From assembly GCF_037126465.1 (NCBI RefSeq), contig NC_088202.1, forward strand, positions 88,578,160 to 88,642,159: a stretch of 64,000 nt of DNA, written 5' to 3'. Below, piece by piece: positions 21,085 to 31,500 of the stretch. Below the pieces are notes generated by a model. That model was not told the origin of the DNA. It worked only from the letters and a program-made list of their open reading frames with translations, and ran no database searches. A program made the translations under genes and the position numbers. The stretch's first letter is position 1. Each line of letters starts with the position of its first letter. This DNA is from Ornithodoros turicata. Taxonomy: Eukaryota > Arthropoda > Arachnida > Ixodida > Argasidae.

Positions 21085-21400
21085 GGAGTGACTTTTTCGG
21101 GTTAAATGCCTTTCTCAGATTCGGGGGGTAAAAATCGGGCGCTATTCTTAATATCTGTAATTCGGGGAGAAACCGGGCGATAATTGCCTTCAGGTGTTAT
21201 CGGGTGTTCTTTTTTTTTTTTTTTTTGCGGGATCGTGACCTTCCGGCGGTAATTCCCGAAGGCATAGACAGTGTTGACACAGATGGGTGTATTGCTGGGA
21301 ACGTAAGTGACCCATTCTTACATTTGCTACCCGTGGCGACCTTTGTTCGTCTTCAGTGGAAACGTCACTTGAGGATTTCATAGTGACTGGAAAAAAACTA
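21085..21400 (+). repeat. Dispersed repeat, copy 1 (inverted relative to 35005-35395)
   Basis: The segment with GAAGGCATAGACAGTG (21259-21274), CCCATTCTTACAT (21311-21323) and GACCTTTGTTCGTCTTC is repeated, diverged, in opposite orientation at 35005-35395. Both are edged by GGGTTAAA/GGGGTAAAA-type sequence. It is probably a non-autonomous DNA transposon; its ends were not resolved. Confidence 0.5.
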
Positions 21401-21439
21401 GCACAGCAAAATAGATGCAGTTCAGCAGGTGGATTAAAC

Positions 21440-21840
21440 CGCCATGCAGACATCCTGTAGGACAGCGTATGCAACTGCTGGACGACTAATTAGGTAAAAT
21501 TCATTAATTAACTTATTAATTAGATGTTTTCTGGGAAATGTGGGAAAGCAGAATTTGAGCCAGTCATTATTCAAATTCATCGTCCTTATTAAACACCCTG
21601 AGAAGCGAACATACTTATATAAATTGTCAGAAGTACTCAAGCGCAGAAAGGGCAACAGGCAATCCTGGTACGAGGGCACGTGATTTGAAGCGATAAAGCT
21701 GATTGGAGTAGCCGCTAATCTGAGACGGCTCTCCGACCCAGATAAGGTGAAGGCTGCGCCTTTGCTGCACTCGAAAAGCAGGTAGTTCTAGTTGCGGCTC
21801 ATTTGCACAGTGAAATTCCAAAGGAACCGCCTTTTCCCAC
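21440..21840. repeat. Diverged partial copy of the mariner-type MITE seen at 56656-57440
   Basis: The TTAATTAA-rich strand (about 21486-21530) and a segment near 21690-21800 (GATTGGAGTAG, then CGGCTCATTTGCA) resemble parts of the palindromic element at 56656-57440, in the same order. Terminal repeats are not preserved except a possible CACCCTG near 21594-21600. Confidence 0.35.
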
Positions 21841-23490
21841 CTTCCTTCATGTCACTGCGTGTACTGCTGCTCGCATTCCACCAATGGCCAGTAAGAAATG
21901 AAAAATTTAGGACGATCAATGGGATTCAAGCATTGACGTCCCCCCTTTATCATGATGCCATCATGCACGGAATGGCATACACACAGTAAAATCCAACACA
22001 CTGCTAACACAACCACGGAACGCGCGACACGTGTCCAGACCAGCCCGTGAGCAAAGCGAGTCTGCCAACTGCACAGGGCTGCACAAATCGGAGCAGCGAG
22101 GCGACGACTTGCATGTTTCAACCTGCGTCCGCCCGTTGCATTCCCTTGCGTATAACACTGGAGCATTGTTTCGGCGATGCTTTGAGGTACATTGTGGTCA
22201 CCGTGCCGTGTACGGTTGAGCTTCAAGTGTCATGTAAATACTTTATTGCAGCGCTCCGTTATTATTTCACGGTATGTCTCACTTGTAATCTTTTGGTATT
22301 AACTCGCTAGCATACCCGTGTCATATATAAGGGGGCTGCAGGGCTACTCGCATTTTCACTGTGGCACTACTGTGTCTAAACATTTTTCCTAGCTCTTTTC
22401 GTGGCTTACAACTCACGGAAAGTCTGCGGTGGTCGTCGTTGTTTAACTTAGAAGTCTACCTCCCTGACAGCCATCCCTGATGGTGTGCATGTTGCGTGGC
22501 ACTTCTTATGTTTCTACTTTTTCAAATTCATTAGGTGTCTGTTGTCCATACCCCCAAAAATAAAATCATTTACTGTTCTATTGTGGCAGGGGTCCACTGC
22601 CCGAGGGGCTTTTATGAATATCCACGACATGGTGTGATTAGACGTGGCGCTCAATAGCTCGACGCAGCTGCACGAGGTACGATGGAACGACGAAAAAAAG
22701 GAGGTCACTGAAAAGATTAGCCTATCGTGATGGAACGATACCTGATAAAGACGCGCACCTCCGGGTGCGTACGGAGCAGACAGTAGTACTCCCGCCTGTA
22801 CGGAAGCTCTCGACCTACGCACTTTGCACCAAGGGGGATAGTGCCGTGCCGCGTCTGGCAGTGCCGTAACGACAGTAGTAATCACTGACCACGCCTTCCC
22901 CACAACTCACATAGCCTTCTGGACACCATTAAATTTCAATTGATTAGTAATTGACGTTTGTCACAATGCTTCTGCGCATGCTCTGTGACCCAGATGGTGT
23001 CGAAGAAGGTTCGGTACATATTCAATAGATGGGGTCAATATGGCGCCGGTTGTAGGGTGCCTCGATACTTGCGCCCTCTTTGCAAAGAAGGCTGAGGCAC
23101 TCTACCTGGCTGTGTTTTGGCGCGCGCTGATCCTGTTTCACTGGACAGCCACTAGGATATAACGCAAGTGTGAAAAAAGGTGCATTAGGACCTCCAGTAA
23201 GTGGGACGATCCAGTGGGTCATTACACTAATGGGGGAGCACCTAACACATGTCCAGAGGGCTGTGTGAGTTGTGGGCTACTCATGGTCATAAAAAATTGA
23301 ATCAATAGAAGTAGCTGTGGAGAGAAACAAATTATTTGAAAATCAACGATGCCAGCTCGGAGAAATCTCTCCAGAACAGGAGTCTGACCAGTGACCAGTC
23401 TTGCTCGTTGCCAGCAATGACTTGTTGCAGATATCGACGACAGGTGGCTACCTAGTTGCAAAGCATCACACCAGGTGACACCACCAGCCC
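21841..23490. other. Unassigned repeat-like non-coding region
   Basis: I see no gene with a recognisable product. The longest open frames are interrupted, show no family motif and lack splice-site context. The base composition is mixed and probably made of old transposon p pieces. Confidence 0.25.
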
Positions 23491-23496
23491 CCTCAT

Positions 23497-24060
23497 TGCG
23501 ATTTGCGTGGAAGACAGAAAAAACAACAAAATACTAGTGGCTGGTAAAAATTTCAACAAGAAAGACACTGCTAAAGTAATGCAATAATAAAGACATTGCA
23601 CAAAGAAGTCTAAACATGCGGGGGCGCATACATAACACTGCACATCGGGGAAAAGGCTGAAGACGAGCCTTTGGCCTAATCGCAGCGCGAGGTCAACACG
23701 GTGTAAACAAGAACGCGTATCAACACAAGAAGGGCACTGCTAAACAATAAACATGCGACAGCACGTACACAACACTGATCATCGAGGGGAAAGGCTGAAG
23801 ACGAGCGCAGAGCTAGGCATCAGGGTGCTTAGACCTAGATGCAGTGATCGGGCTCATGGTGATTGGCGTGGAACACATAAAAAACACTAAAGGTAGGTAC
23901 AAATGCAACAAGACACTGCTAAACAACTATAAACATGTGACAGTGCATAGAAAACACTGCTCATCGGGGAAAAGGCTGAAGACTAGCGCTTAGGCCTAAT
24001 CGCAGTGCAATGTGTGTCAACAAGAAAGTGTACAAACATCACTCGTCATCGGGGAAAAGA
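23497..24060. repeat. Diverged tandem repeat block, about four units
   Basis: The phrase CATCGGGGAAAAGGCTGAAGA or close variants recurs near 23642, 23782, 23962 and 24043 (last one truncated), each preceded by CACTGCTAAA, AACATG and CAACAAGA-type phrases. Units are roughly 120-180 bases and differ by indels, so this is a decayed minisatellite-like array. It is not a CRISPR: units are long, diverged and have no spacers. Confidence 0.6.
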
Positions 24061-24489
24061 CCTCTGTTAGGAGACTCTGGAAGGAAACTCTGAGACCGAA
24101 ACTAAACTGCCTGAACGAAGGTACAGCCCCAAGTGCCAGGCTCGCGATTCCTTATCCTCTTTCTGTACTCGCGTGGGCAGAACGTCCTCGTCAATTCCCA
24201 ACATCCTCCCGGGAGCGACCGTGGTGTCCTAGTGGGCCTCTAGCAGGTACAGACACTGAGCAGTCGTGTCACCGCCGCGCGAAGGACAGTGTGAGCCTTC
24301 TGCAGACAACTCGTTGAAGATGACGAAGATGGCAGCAGTATCCGAGTGGTTCCTTGACAGAGGAGAGCAGCAGAGAGAACCCCGGGTCTCGGCACCAACA
24401 AATATATGTTACAGGAAGGAAACTCGGAGACCCGCTTTCATGAGTATGGTCCCACTTTATTCCAGAGGGGCAGAAGCTAAATTGCCTGA
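24061..24489. other. Non-coding stretch with a short direct repeat (possible retroelement end)
   Basis: About 60 bases beginning near 24066 (GGAAGGAAACTCTGAGACC) recur, diverged, near 24413 (GGAAGGAAACTCGGAGACC), each followed by a phrase like CTAAACTGCCTGA or CTAAATTGCCTGA. Such spacing could be partial LTRs of the BEL fragment that follows, but the match is too short to be sure. Confidence 0.3.
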
Positions 24490-24790
24490 TTAAGCTCGCG
24501 TGCGGTTAGGGGACTGCATCACCGAAATCAAGTTCCTCTCCGCCAGTCACACGTGGCTTCATTGCCCCGGACAAGAGAACCTCGCTGATCTTGTCGCTTG
24601 TGGTGTGTCTGCCCGGCGACTCGCCGCCGAACACCTGTGGTGGCATGACCCGCACTGGCTCACCATGCAGGTAGACTCCTGGCCTTCTCGGCTCTCTACA
24701 AGTTTCGCTCCACTCCCCCAGGATGACGAACGCATCACACATTTGTTTCGCGTTCTGGGCCAATCCCTGGGGCTGAATGACAGTCGTTAG
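24490..24790 (+). pseudogene. BEL/Pao pol fragment (region before integrase)
   Basis: The frame reads EIKFLSASHTWLHCPGQENL and LADLVACGVSARRL, then EHLWWHDPHWL. The pattern WxHCPGxENxADL followed by an LWWHxPxWL motif is characteristic of the RNase H-to-integrase part of BEL/Pao polyproteins. It is on the + strand, opposite to the integrase fragment at 20.1-21.1 kb, so they are separate copies. It ends at the TAG at 24788-24790. Confidence 0.7.
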
Positions 24791-24817
24791 AAGAGGGCGG
24801 CCCTATGTAAAATTTAT

Positions 24818-25655
24818 TTCCCTAAGAAAATGTGTCCGTCTACGATACCTGGAGCATGTACCGCGGAAAAGACGAAAAAGCGCGATTCTGTAGCACTGCT
24901 TTTGAGTTTTGATTTTTGAAGGATTTCCTGTACTGATAGTGAACACATACCATATTTTCTCGATTGTAAGATGACCTTTTTCCCCAAAATCCAGTGTTCC
25001 AAAGTCGGGGGTCGTCTTATATTCGAATATGCGCGCCACAACGAAGTCAGGGGAAAGGTGGAAGCGGGTGACGGGATCATGAAAACTTGAAGGTCCTACC
25101 CGAATGTCTCAAACCAAAACGAGTAAGAAACATAGACTTCGCATTGGTTTTGAGTTGACACTTCAAGCAATTCGTCGCTCGAGTATTGTGTGCTTGCTAA
25201 ATTTATTTAAACTTCGATAGCTCACCCTTCGTTTTGTGTCCTAGGCGAGCACTACTCTCAAACCTACAGGAATCTCATAACAAGCAATAAATAGTGTCTG
25301 ATTTTTCTTTGGTTCCAGTACCTTTCGAAGTCGGTTTCTTGGCCTTTGAGCTCCAGGCAAGACCTTTTTTTTTTCGCCTTCTAGATTTCTGTCTCGTTAA
25401 ATCTTCGAGCTCATTTACGTTATGGAAAGTACTACACTTCATGCGGCAGTTTGTCAATATGAATTGACAGTAATCAATCAGTGAAACAGAAGTTGTAAAG
25501 CTGATGACCTCCTAGGGGCAACTAAAGGATATCGTAAGGACATGTGTCAGTCCCATTTTAACACATGAGGACCGATTTCGCCGTCCGGCGGACGTCCTGT
25601 CTGTCCCTGTATGATAACAGTCTGATATCCCAGGGACGACAGTGTGTTCTTAGGG
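24818..25655. mobile_element. TIR element with GGACGTCC-like motifs, copy 2, left end missing
   Basis: Internal sequence (for example TGTCTCAAACCAAA near 25103 and GAGTAAGAAACATAGACTT near 25119) matches copy 1 at 10313-11358. The right end GTGTGTTCTTAGGG (25642-25655) is the same terminal repeat with one change, and CGGACGTCC/GGGACGAC motifs lie inside it. The left end is lost. The copy is interrupted at 24921-25079 by a block that is a perfect inverted copy of 26293-26451. Confidence 0.5.
24921..25079 (-). repeat. 159-bp perfect inverted duplicate of 26293-26451
   Basis: The reverse complement matches 26293-26451 at every base by eye. The block spans the right end of the mariner/pogo-like element at 25793-26422 plus about 27 bases of its flank, so it is not a normal transposon insertion bounded by element ends. 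Confidence 0.8.
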
Positions 25656-25792
25656 GTGGATGAGATTCCACGCTGAGCGAGCTGTCACAGCTTCCGAACA
25701 GTCCTGCTGGTTATCTTCACTATCATTATGCTCACTCTTGGTGCCATCATTTGGCAACTGCACTAAAGCACCATCATAAAGCGGTTCACATA

Positions 25793-26422
25793 CTGTATTT
25801 TCTCGAATCTAAGACAACCTTGAATATAAGACGACCCCCGAGTTAGGGTACACGAATTTGGAAAATAAGTAAACAGGGATTGGGAGGCAGAATAGCAGTT
25901 GGAATCAATGCACAATATCGTTTATTGATCATCACTTTCTACACTACTGTGTTCTTTGTTGCTAGCTGCGCACAGAACCATATTTCTTGAGAGTGTGCAC
26001 GACAACGTCGTCAGGCACATTGTACCAAGTGTCCAAAATTCACTGCGCTGGCACAATTCTTGACCTCTCCCTGTTGTTTTAGCCACCTTGTAACACTTAT
26101 TTCTAAATTGGTGTAAGCTGAATTGTTGCTGTGTTTACGAAAGTGTTAACTCTGTCAAAACGCCAGAGACCAACGCCATGACAGTGAATGAAGAATGCCG
26201 TTCCGGCCGTCCCCACTGTGCCGTATTGTATTTGCATCGCGCTGAGGCGCTGACACCGCAACAGGTGATATCGGTCGCGCCGCGCTATTGGCTGATCCCG
26301 TCACCCGCTTCCACCTTTCCCCTGACTTCGTTGTGGCGCGCATATTCGAATATAAGACGACCCCCGACTTTGGAACACTGGATTTTGGGGAAAAAGGTCA
26401 TCTTACAATCGAGAAAATATGG
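25793..26422. mobile_element. Mariner/pogo-type non-autonomous element, 630 bp
   Basis: Inverted ends start CTGTATTTTCTCGAATCTAA (25793) and, in complement, CCATATTTTCTCGATTGTAA (ending 26422); TA flanks both sides. Just inside are ATAAGACGACCCCCGA-type motifs in both ends. No transposase is recognised inside. Confidence 0.7.
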
Positions 26423-26812
26423 TATGTGTTCACTATCAGTACAGGAAATCCACTCCTCTGCGGCCGAGTTGGCGTCTGCGAGTCCCGAAGTGAAGGATCT
26501 AAGACCCGCAACTTCCTTTGCAATTCCGCTAGGGGCAAGTCGTCATCTGAGCTCGAGCACTTGTCGTCACAAACTGTCCACAAAGATGTCAGACGTAACC
26601 CATGCCCTTCCGTTCACATGGTAGTGACTGCAGTCACTGTAGTAGTGATCTCTGGCAAAGATTTCTTCTTGAAGTCTCTTGGCCATTTTAATTTGCCTCT
26701 GATCACTGGTTTGCACTTCTCAGTCCCAGAAGCCTTGGATAAAAGGTGGACAGTGAGCCGCTCCTTGCTGTGTTTTGTACCAGAGACAGGATTTGAGGAT
26801 AATGTCCTACTA

Positions 26813-27806
26813 CAGTAAACCCTCGTTAACTCGAACTCGCTTATCTCGAAATATCGGTTATCTCGAATATATTTTGCGTCCCGATCCATGTCCCAATGCT
26901 TCCTATATATTTGGGCCCTTTTAAGTCGAAGCTTTTTTTTGCCCGAGTACAGATATCTCGAAATCCCATCACCGGTAGGTCTGCGTACCTACGGCTGCGT
27001 GCATTCTTTGGTCCCCCAGGCTAGGTCAAGGTCAAAGCCTTTCAGTCCTAGTGACTCACGCCTCACGCGCCGCTAGCTGTGGCAGGCAGACAGCACTCCC
27101 CTTTCCACCCGACGTCACTCCTCCTCCTCCTCCTTTGCATTCGTCCGACCATCTCTCTTTTCGTTCTTCGCGGCGCCATGATGGCTGAACAACGCGCATG
27201 AAAGTCCCTGACTTTGGAGCGGAAAGTGGCACTTATCAAAGGCCTGGTAGCAAGTTCATCAAGCCAGTAGCATGAACTGTTTCATTCATGCGGGTTTCTG
27301 GTCTTCCACCGCCGTACCGGAGTCAGCAGACCACTTCAGTGGCTGTGATGAATTGTGCAACGACGTGATGCGCCTCGCATGTTTTGGGGAGAGTGACTTA
27401 GGACTTCAACATCGAGGACTATGCGCTTTACGACGGCGATGTTCCAGTAGCGGTGAACTGAGTGATACAGAAATCGTCGAGAGTGGCCGCGGTAGTGACG
27501 TGCCGGGAGGAGCGTCTCATGCGTTGCATTGAAGTGCTTGAAGATGCTTTCTTGTTCACAGACGCAAATGCCAAGCAGATTGCCATTACGGAGTTATTCA
27601 GTCTCAGATGATGTTGAAAAATAAATGGTTTCGGAATTGTTTACGAGCCACATTACTGTAGGAACGCTTTTTTTTTACGTTTCATAACATAGCGCATTGT
27701 GGTAACATCGTGGCCACGTAATTTTCGCTGTTCGCTTAACTCGAAACCCCGCTTATCTCGAAATTTTTTCCGGTTTTTACGACTTCGAGTTATCGGGGGT
27801 TTACTG
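26813..27806 (+). mobile_element. Tigger/pogo-like element with decayed transposase
   Basis: Inverted ends are CAGTAAACCCTCGTTAACTC (26813) and its counterpart ending GGGGTTTACTG (27806), flanked by TA. TCGAA and TATCTCGAA units are repeated in both ends, as in Tigger. A CENP-B-like transposase relic is visible: KSLTLERKVALIKGL near 27200-27245 and a C-terminal helix piece with EVLEDAFLFTDANAKQIA near 27528-27585, in different frames and with stops. Confidence 0.75.
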
Positions 27807-27971
27807 TATAGGGCCTAATAGCTTATAAAATAATGCGGTTTCATCCAAGTTATAGATGTCGTCAAAGCTGTACCCTTGGAGAATTCTCGGGAGCACTGCA
27901 CATGTGCTTGACCTTCATTCTTCGTTCATCTTTATTTTCACAATCCCACTAACTTCCCCATGTGTCAACAA

Positions 27972-28144
27972 CCCCGTACATAAATTGAGGTCAGAACACT
28001 TATTTTTGCGGTTCATTCCCTGAAAATTCGTTCACAGTTCGGATATCGAGGGTTCATAAACAGAGTGAGAAATATATGGAAAAAGTTTGGCTTCTTGTGA
28101 CGCCGTTCATAAACCGAGGGAATTCGTAAATCGAGGGTTGACTG
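27972..28144. mobile_element. Short pogo-like MITE (right end clear)
   Basis: The right end reads ATTCGTAAATCGAGGGTTGACTG and is followed by TA, the style of a pogo/Tigger terminal repeat. A weak inverted counterpart (TGTCAACAACCCCGTACATA) lies near 27966-27985, and the interior repeats TCGAGGGTTCATAAAC. The left limit is uncertain. Confidence 0.4.
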
Positions 28145-28382
28145 TATATTGCTATAATAATAATACAGAAAAAACATTACTGCCCTCCTGTTCCCTTCCA
28201 ACTGAAAATCTGACATGCCTCAGTCATGTGTCAGAAACGATGGCTGGCTCAAATACTATTTGAAAACTTGGTAATAACCTCACTGCAAAATTTGCAGACA
28301 ACAGGTTCAGTGCTGCCCTGGAGGTGAGGGAAGATGACAAAAGCACATCAGACAAACAAAATGGAGCACATCATAAAAACTG

Positions 28383-28388
28383 TTTATT
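28383..28388 (-). terminator. URB2 polyadenylation signal
   Basis: AATAAA on the - strand (TTTATT on +), about 37 bases after the URB2 stop codon at 28425, within GTGAAATAAACAG. It fits the 3' end of the gene. Confidence 0.6.
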
Positions 28389-28424
28389 TCACAGTGATTG
28401 TTTTATACATTATTTTCAGAGTTT

Positions 28425-28577
28425 TCAGACCTTGCCTTTAAAACGCAATTTCTTGGAGTTCGAGTACAGGGACTTGTACACTTCTCTGCCTTCTTTCGGG
28501 ATGGTCACCAGGACCATTTCACAGGAGTGTATACTTGAAATGTCAAAGAGCTTGTAGATAACAAACATCAGTGTTTG
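28425..28577 (-). CDS. URB2: URB2 terminal coding exon
   Basis: The exon follows the acceptor TTCATCTTTCAG and reads QTLMFVIYKLFDISSI, then GREVYKSLYSNSKKLRFKGK, to the TGA at 28425-28427. This is the C-terminal signature of URB2 (a Y-x-L-x-D helix, then REV-x-K-x-LY). It joins in phase to the exon at 33239-33350. Confidence 0.85.
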   Translation of the reverse strand, partial: QTLMFVIYKLFDISSIHSCEMVLVTIPKEGREVYKSLYSNSKKLRFKGKV

Positions 28578-31500
28578 CTGAAAGATGAACAAAAGGATAT
28601 TACCTTGAGCACAAACCAAACTGTGTGCAAATGAAAAACTTTCCCGCACTGCTGATGCCCTCAGCTGTGTATCAGCCCTCGCCCGTGCCCAGCATGATGA
28701 CCAGAAACTTAAAAGCTTTGCCGGCACTCCAACTCCTCATCTCTCCAGTTTAAGGACATTCTTTTACCCAGTTCTGACATGTCGCTGTGCTGCAACACTT
28801 CCACCACCGCACTGAGGCTATACATTCCCTAGAGTTGCGCTGCCCAGTTTTCGACTCTCCTCACAATCTGTCTTGTGCTCGAGTCTAGGCCACCCAAATA
28901 CTCATCAGTGCACATTCCACCTGGCCAAAAATGAACACTGATATTCGTGCCTGGGTTTCAGTCTGCTCAGCATGCCAGCGGTCCAAGGTCAACCGCACAC
29001 CTTTGCACTCCTTGACCATTTGATGCGAGGTTTGACCACGTGCACTTCGATATCTTTGGTCCCTTACCACCCTCTTCTGGCCACCACTACCTTTTGACAG
29101 TCATCGTCCGATTCACGCGTTGGCCTGAAGCAGCCCCCATATCGGACTCCACCACTGCCACTGTTGCATCCACTTTCTTCATGTGGATTGCCCGATTTGG
29201 CGTGCCCTCTACAGTCATCACCAATCGTGGTGTCCAGTTCGCGGCACACCTCTTCGCTGCGTTTCTGATACATCTGGGCACCACTCACATACGGACCACA
29301 TCCTATGATCCATCCTTTAATGGGTTTGTGGAGCGCTTCCACTGCCAGCTCAAGGCTGCCATCATGGCCCAGAAGACCCTAACCCACTGGACTACCATTT
29401 GCCTGTTGTCCTGCTCGACATACATGCCACGCTGAAGTCAGACATTGCGTGCAGTCCTGCTGAGTTGGTGTACGACACAACCCAGATTTCTTTGAGCCAT
29501 CCACTGCTCCTGTCACCGACACCAGAAGTTTCCTGCACGAGCTCCGTCACGCATTTGCTGAGCTATGTTTTACTCCAACACTGGCTAGCTCCTCCCAAAT
29601 GCCCAACAACCTGCAGCAACTGGCCACTGCCGGAAGCCGCTGCAGCAGCCCCTGCCGACTGGGAATAAAAGCAGATCGGCCCGGAATCTTGATGTAATCT
29701 CTTCTAGCTCCTCACAAGCAGTACGAAATATTGGGTGCAGGTGTACATCTTTCTGCCATATTTCTGGCGCTCTGGAGACTGTGAATAACACAACAACAAC
29801 AACAACAACAACAACAAAAATGCAGGTTTGAAGCGAGATGAGTACTAATAATCAAGCAAGTCTTCGGAAGAATGGTCCAAATTAATCGACACAGAAATAT
29901 TTTGGTTCTATGAGGCATTTGACGGTGCCAACAGTTTTATCCGGAAAGAAAACAGGAAAGTCCAAATTTTTGGAGTCCGGATTGTCGGTCGGAGACTGTA
30001 TTTTTGCATTGTGGGAAAAGGTTTAGTATGCTGAGGACCAATCACTACGTAGGTGAGAATTACATGTTATAAGGGTATCAGCGGAAATTGAAAGGATCAA
30101 CACGATGCTTGCGGTTTGCTACGAAAGCAGGGTGTACGCTTTGCACTTGCAATTAAAATATACAGTAAAATCTCATTAAGTCAAACGCCGGTTAAGAACA
30201 AAATTAGGCTAAGTCGAACGCCCACGATGTCCCGTGCACGGCCTGTATTCCCGTAAGTCGAAATCACGGCTAAGCCGAACAAATGTTTCATCCCAGGTGA
30301 CAGTTCTCATCTGTTTAAGTCGAATTTCACTTCGGATCGGTAAACACCACCTTTCTCGACTTTGGATCGCCATGATCGGCCAAGTTCTTCAAGCCAGCCA
30401 ACACAATCCAATCCAAGTTCTCCTGATCGAGAGTCGACGGGATCGAGGCTTGCGTGATTCCAAAACTAGCGCAGCGCGAGAAGCTGTGCGCGGGCTAGGC
30501 TGTTCGGCGTCAAAGACGCTAGGTGAGGACGCGGTGAAGTGAAAGTCAAGAACTGTGCGCGCGCTGCTAAGTTTTGTGCGACATGTCATTGTCAACGCTG
30601 AGGCAACGCAGGCTGAAGACTCCACGCTTGCAAAAAAGCGTGCGCTGATAGCAGTGGTTGAAGCCGGCACAAAATCGAAAGGAGAGATTGCCGCGCGGAT
30701 ACCAAAGAGCACGTTATCCACAATTTTGGCGAAGAAGTCGAAGATTTTGTTAAGTGCCAGCAATGGAGCATGCCCAAAGAACAGAGAAAGGGTTCAGGGC
30801 TTTGTACCACACAAAATGTATAGGAAGCAAGGAAAGATATCAGAGACTATTTCCAGAGCTGTTAGAGCACAACCACAACCAGTGGTTTGTAGTAATTGCA
30901 GCAGTAGTGGCTATGTTTGTAATCCTCGAAGTACATCTGCAGAGTATTGTGTGAGTTAAGTTATAACTACAAATAAAGGTGATATTGATCCATTTGTGGA
31001 CTATGCAACAGTTTAGGGGCCAAGATTTATCAGAATTTGGCAGTTGCTTGATAATTCAAAATACTGCTTAAGTCAAACTAACTGGTCTGGATGGTGGGTG
31101 TTTGAGTTAATGAGATTTTACTGTATATTCAAAGTGTCAAATAGTGGTACGGCCCCTGTTCTCAACTTCATAGATGAACTAATGTTACCACTGCATTTGC
31201 CAGTTAGCTCTGATCGTGGTAGGAGGACATCTGGTTGACTGGTATAATTGTGCATGTTGCTCGTCTTCCATCTTAAATCATCCCAAACATCTGCCATGAG
31301 CACTGCAATCTCCTACCTCAGTCCACCATAAGAAATTAAATACAACAACAGAAATGTTTTAGCACTAAACGTACCACAGCTAATTTTGTCTACAGCGCTA
31401 TTCTGAAGAAGGCATGTTCATATTTAGGGCCCTAAGTTTTCGGGAAAATTGGGGGGTAAATATCCGGTTGAAAATCAGGACCTGCCAAACAGGGTAAAAT

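Noticed and set aside
22514..22903. 129-codon open frame on the - strand
   Set aside because: No recognisable family, no splice sites and a repeat-like surrounding; chance open frame is more likely.
23497..24060. CRISPR-like array
   Set aside because: Units are long and diverged with indels, there are no regular spacers, and the setting is an animal genome.
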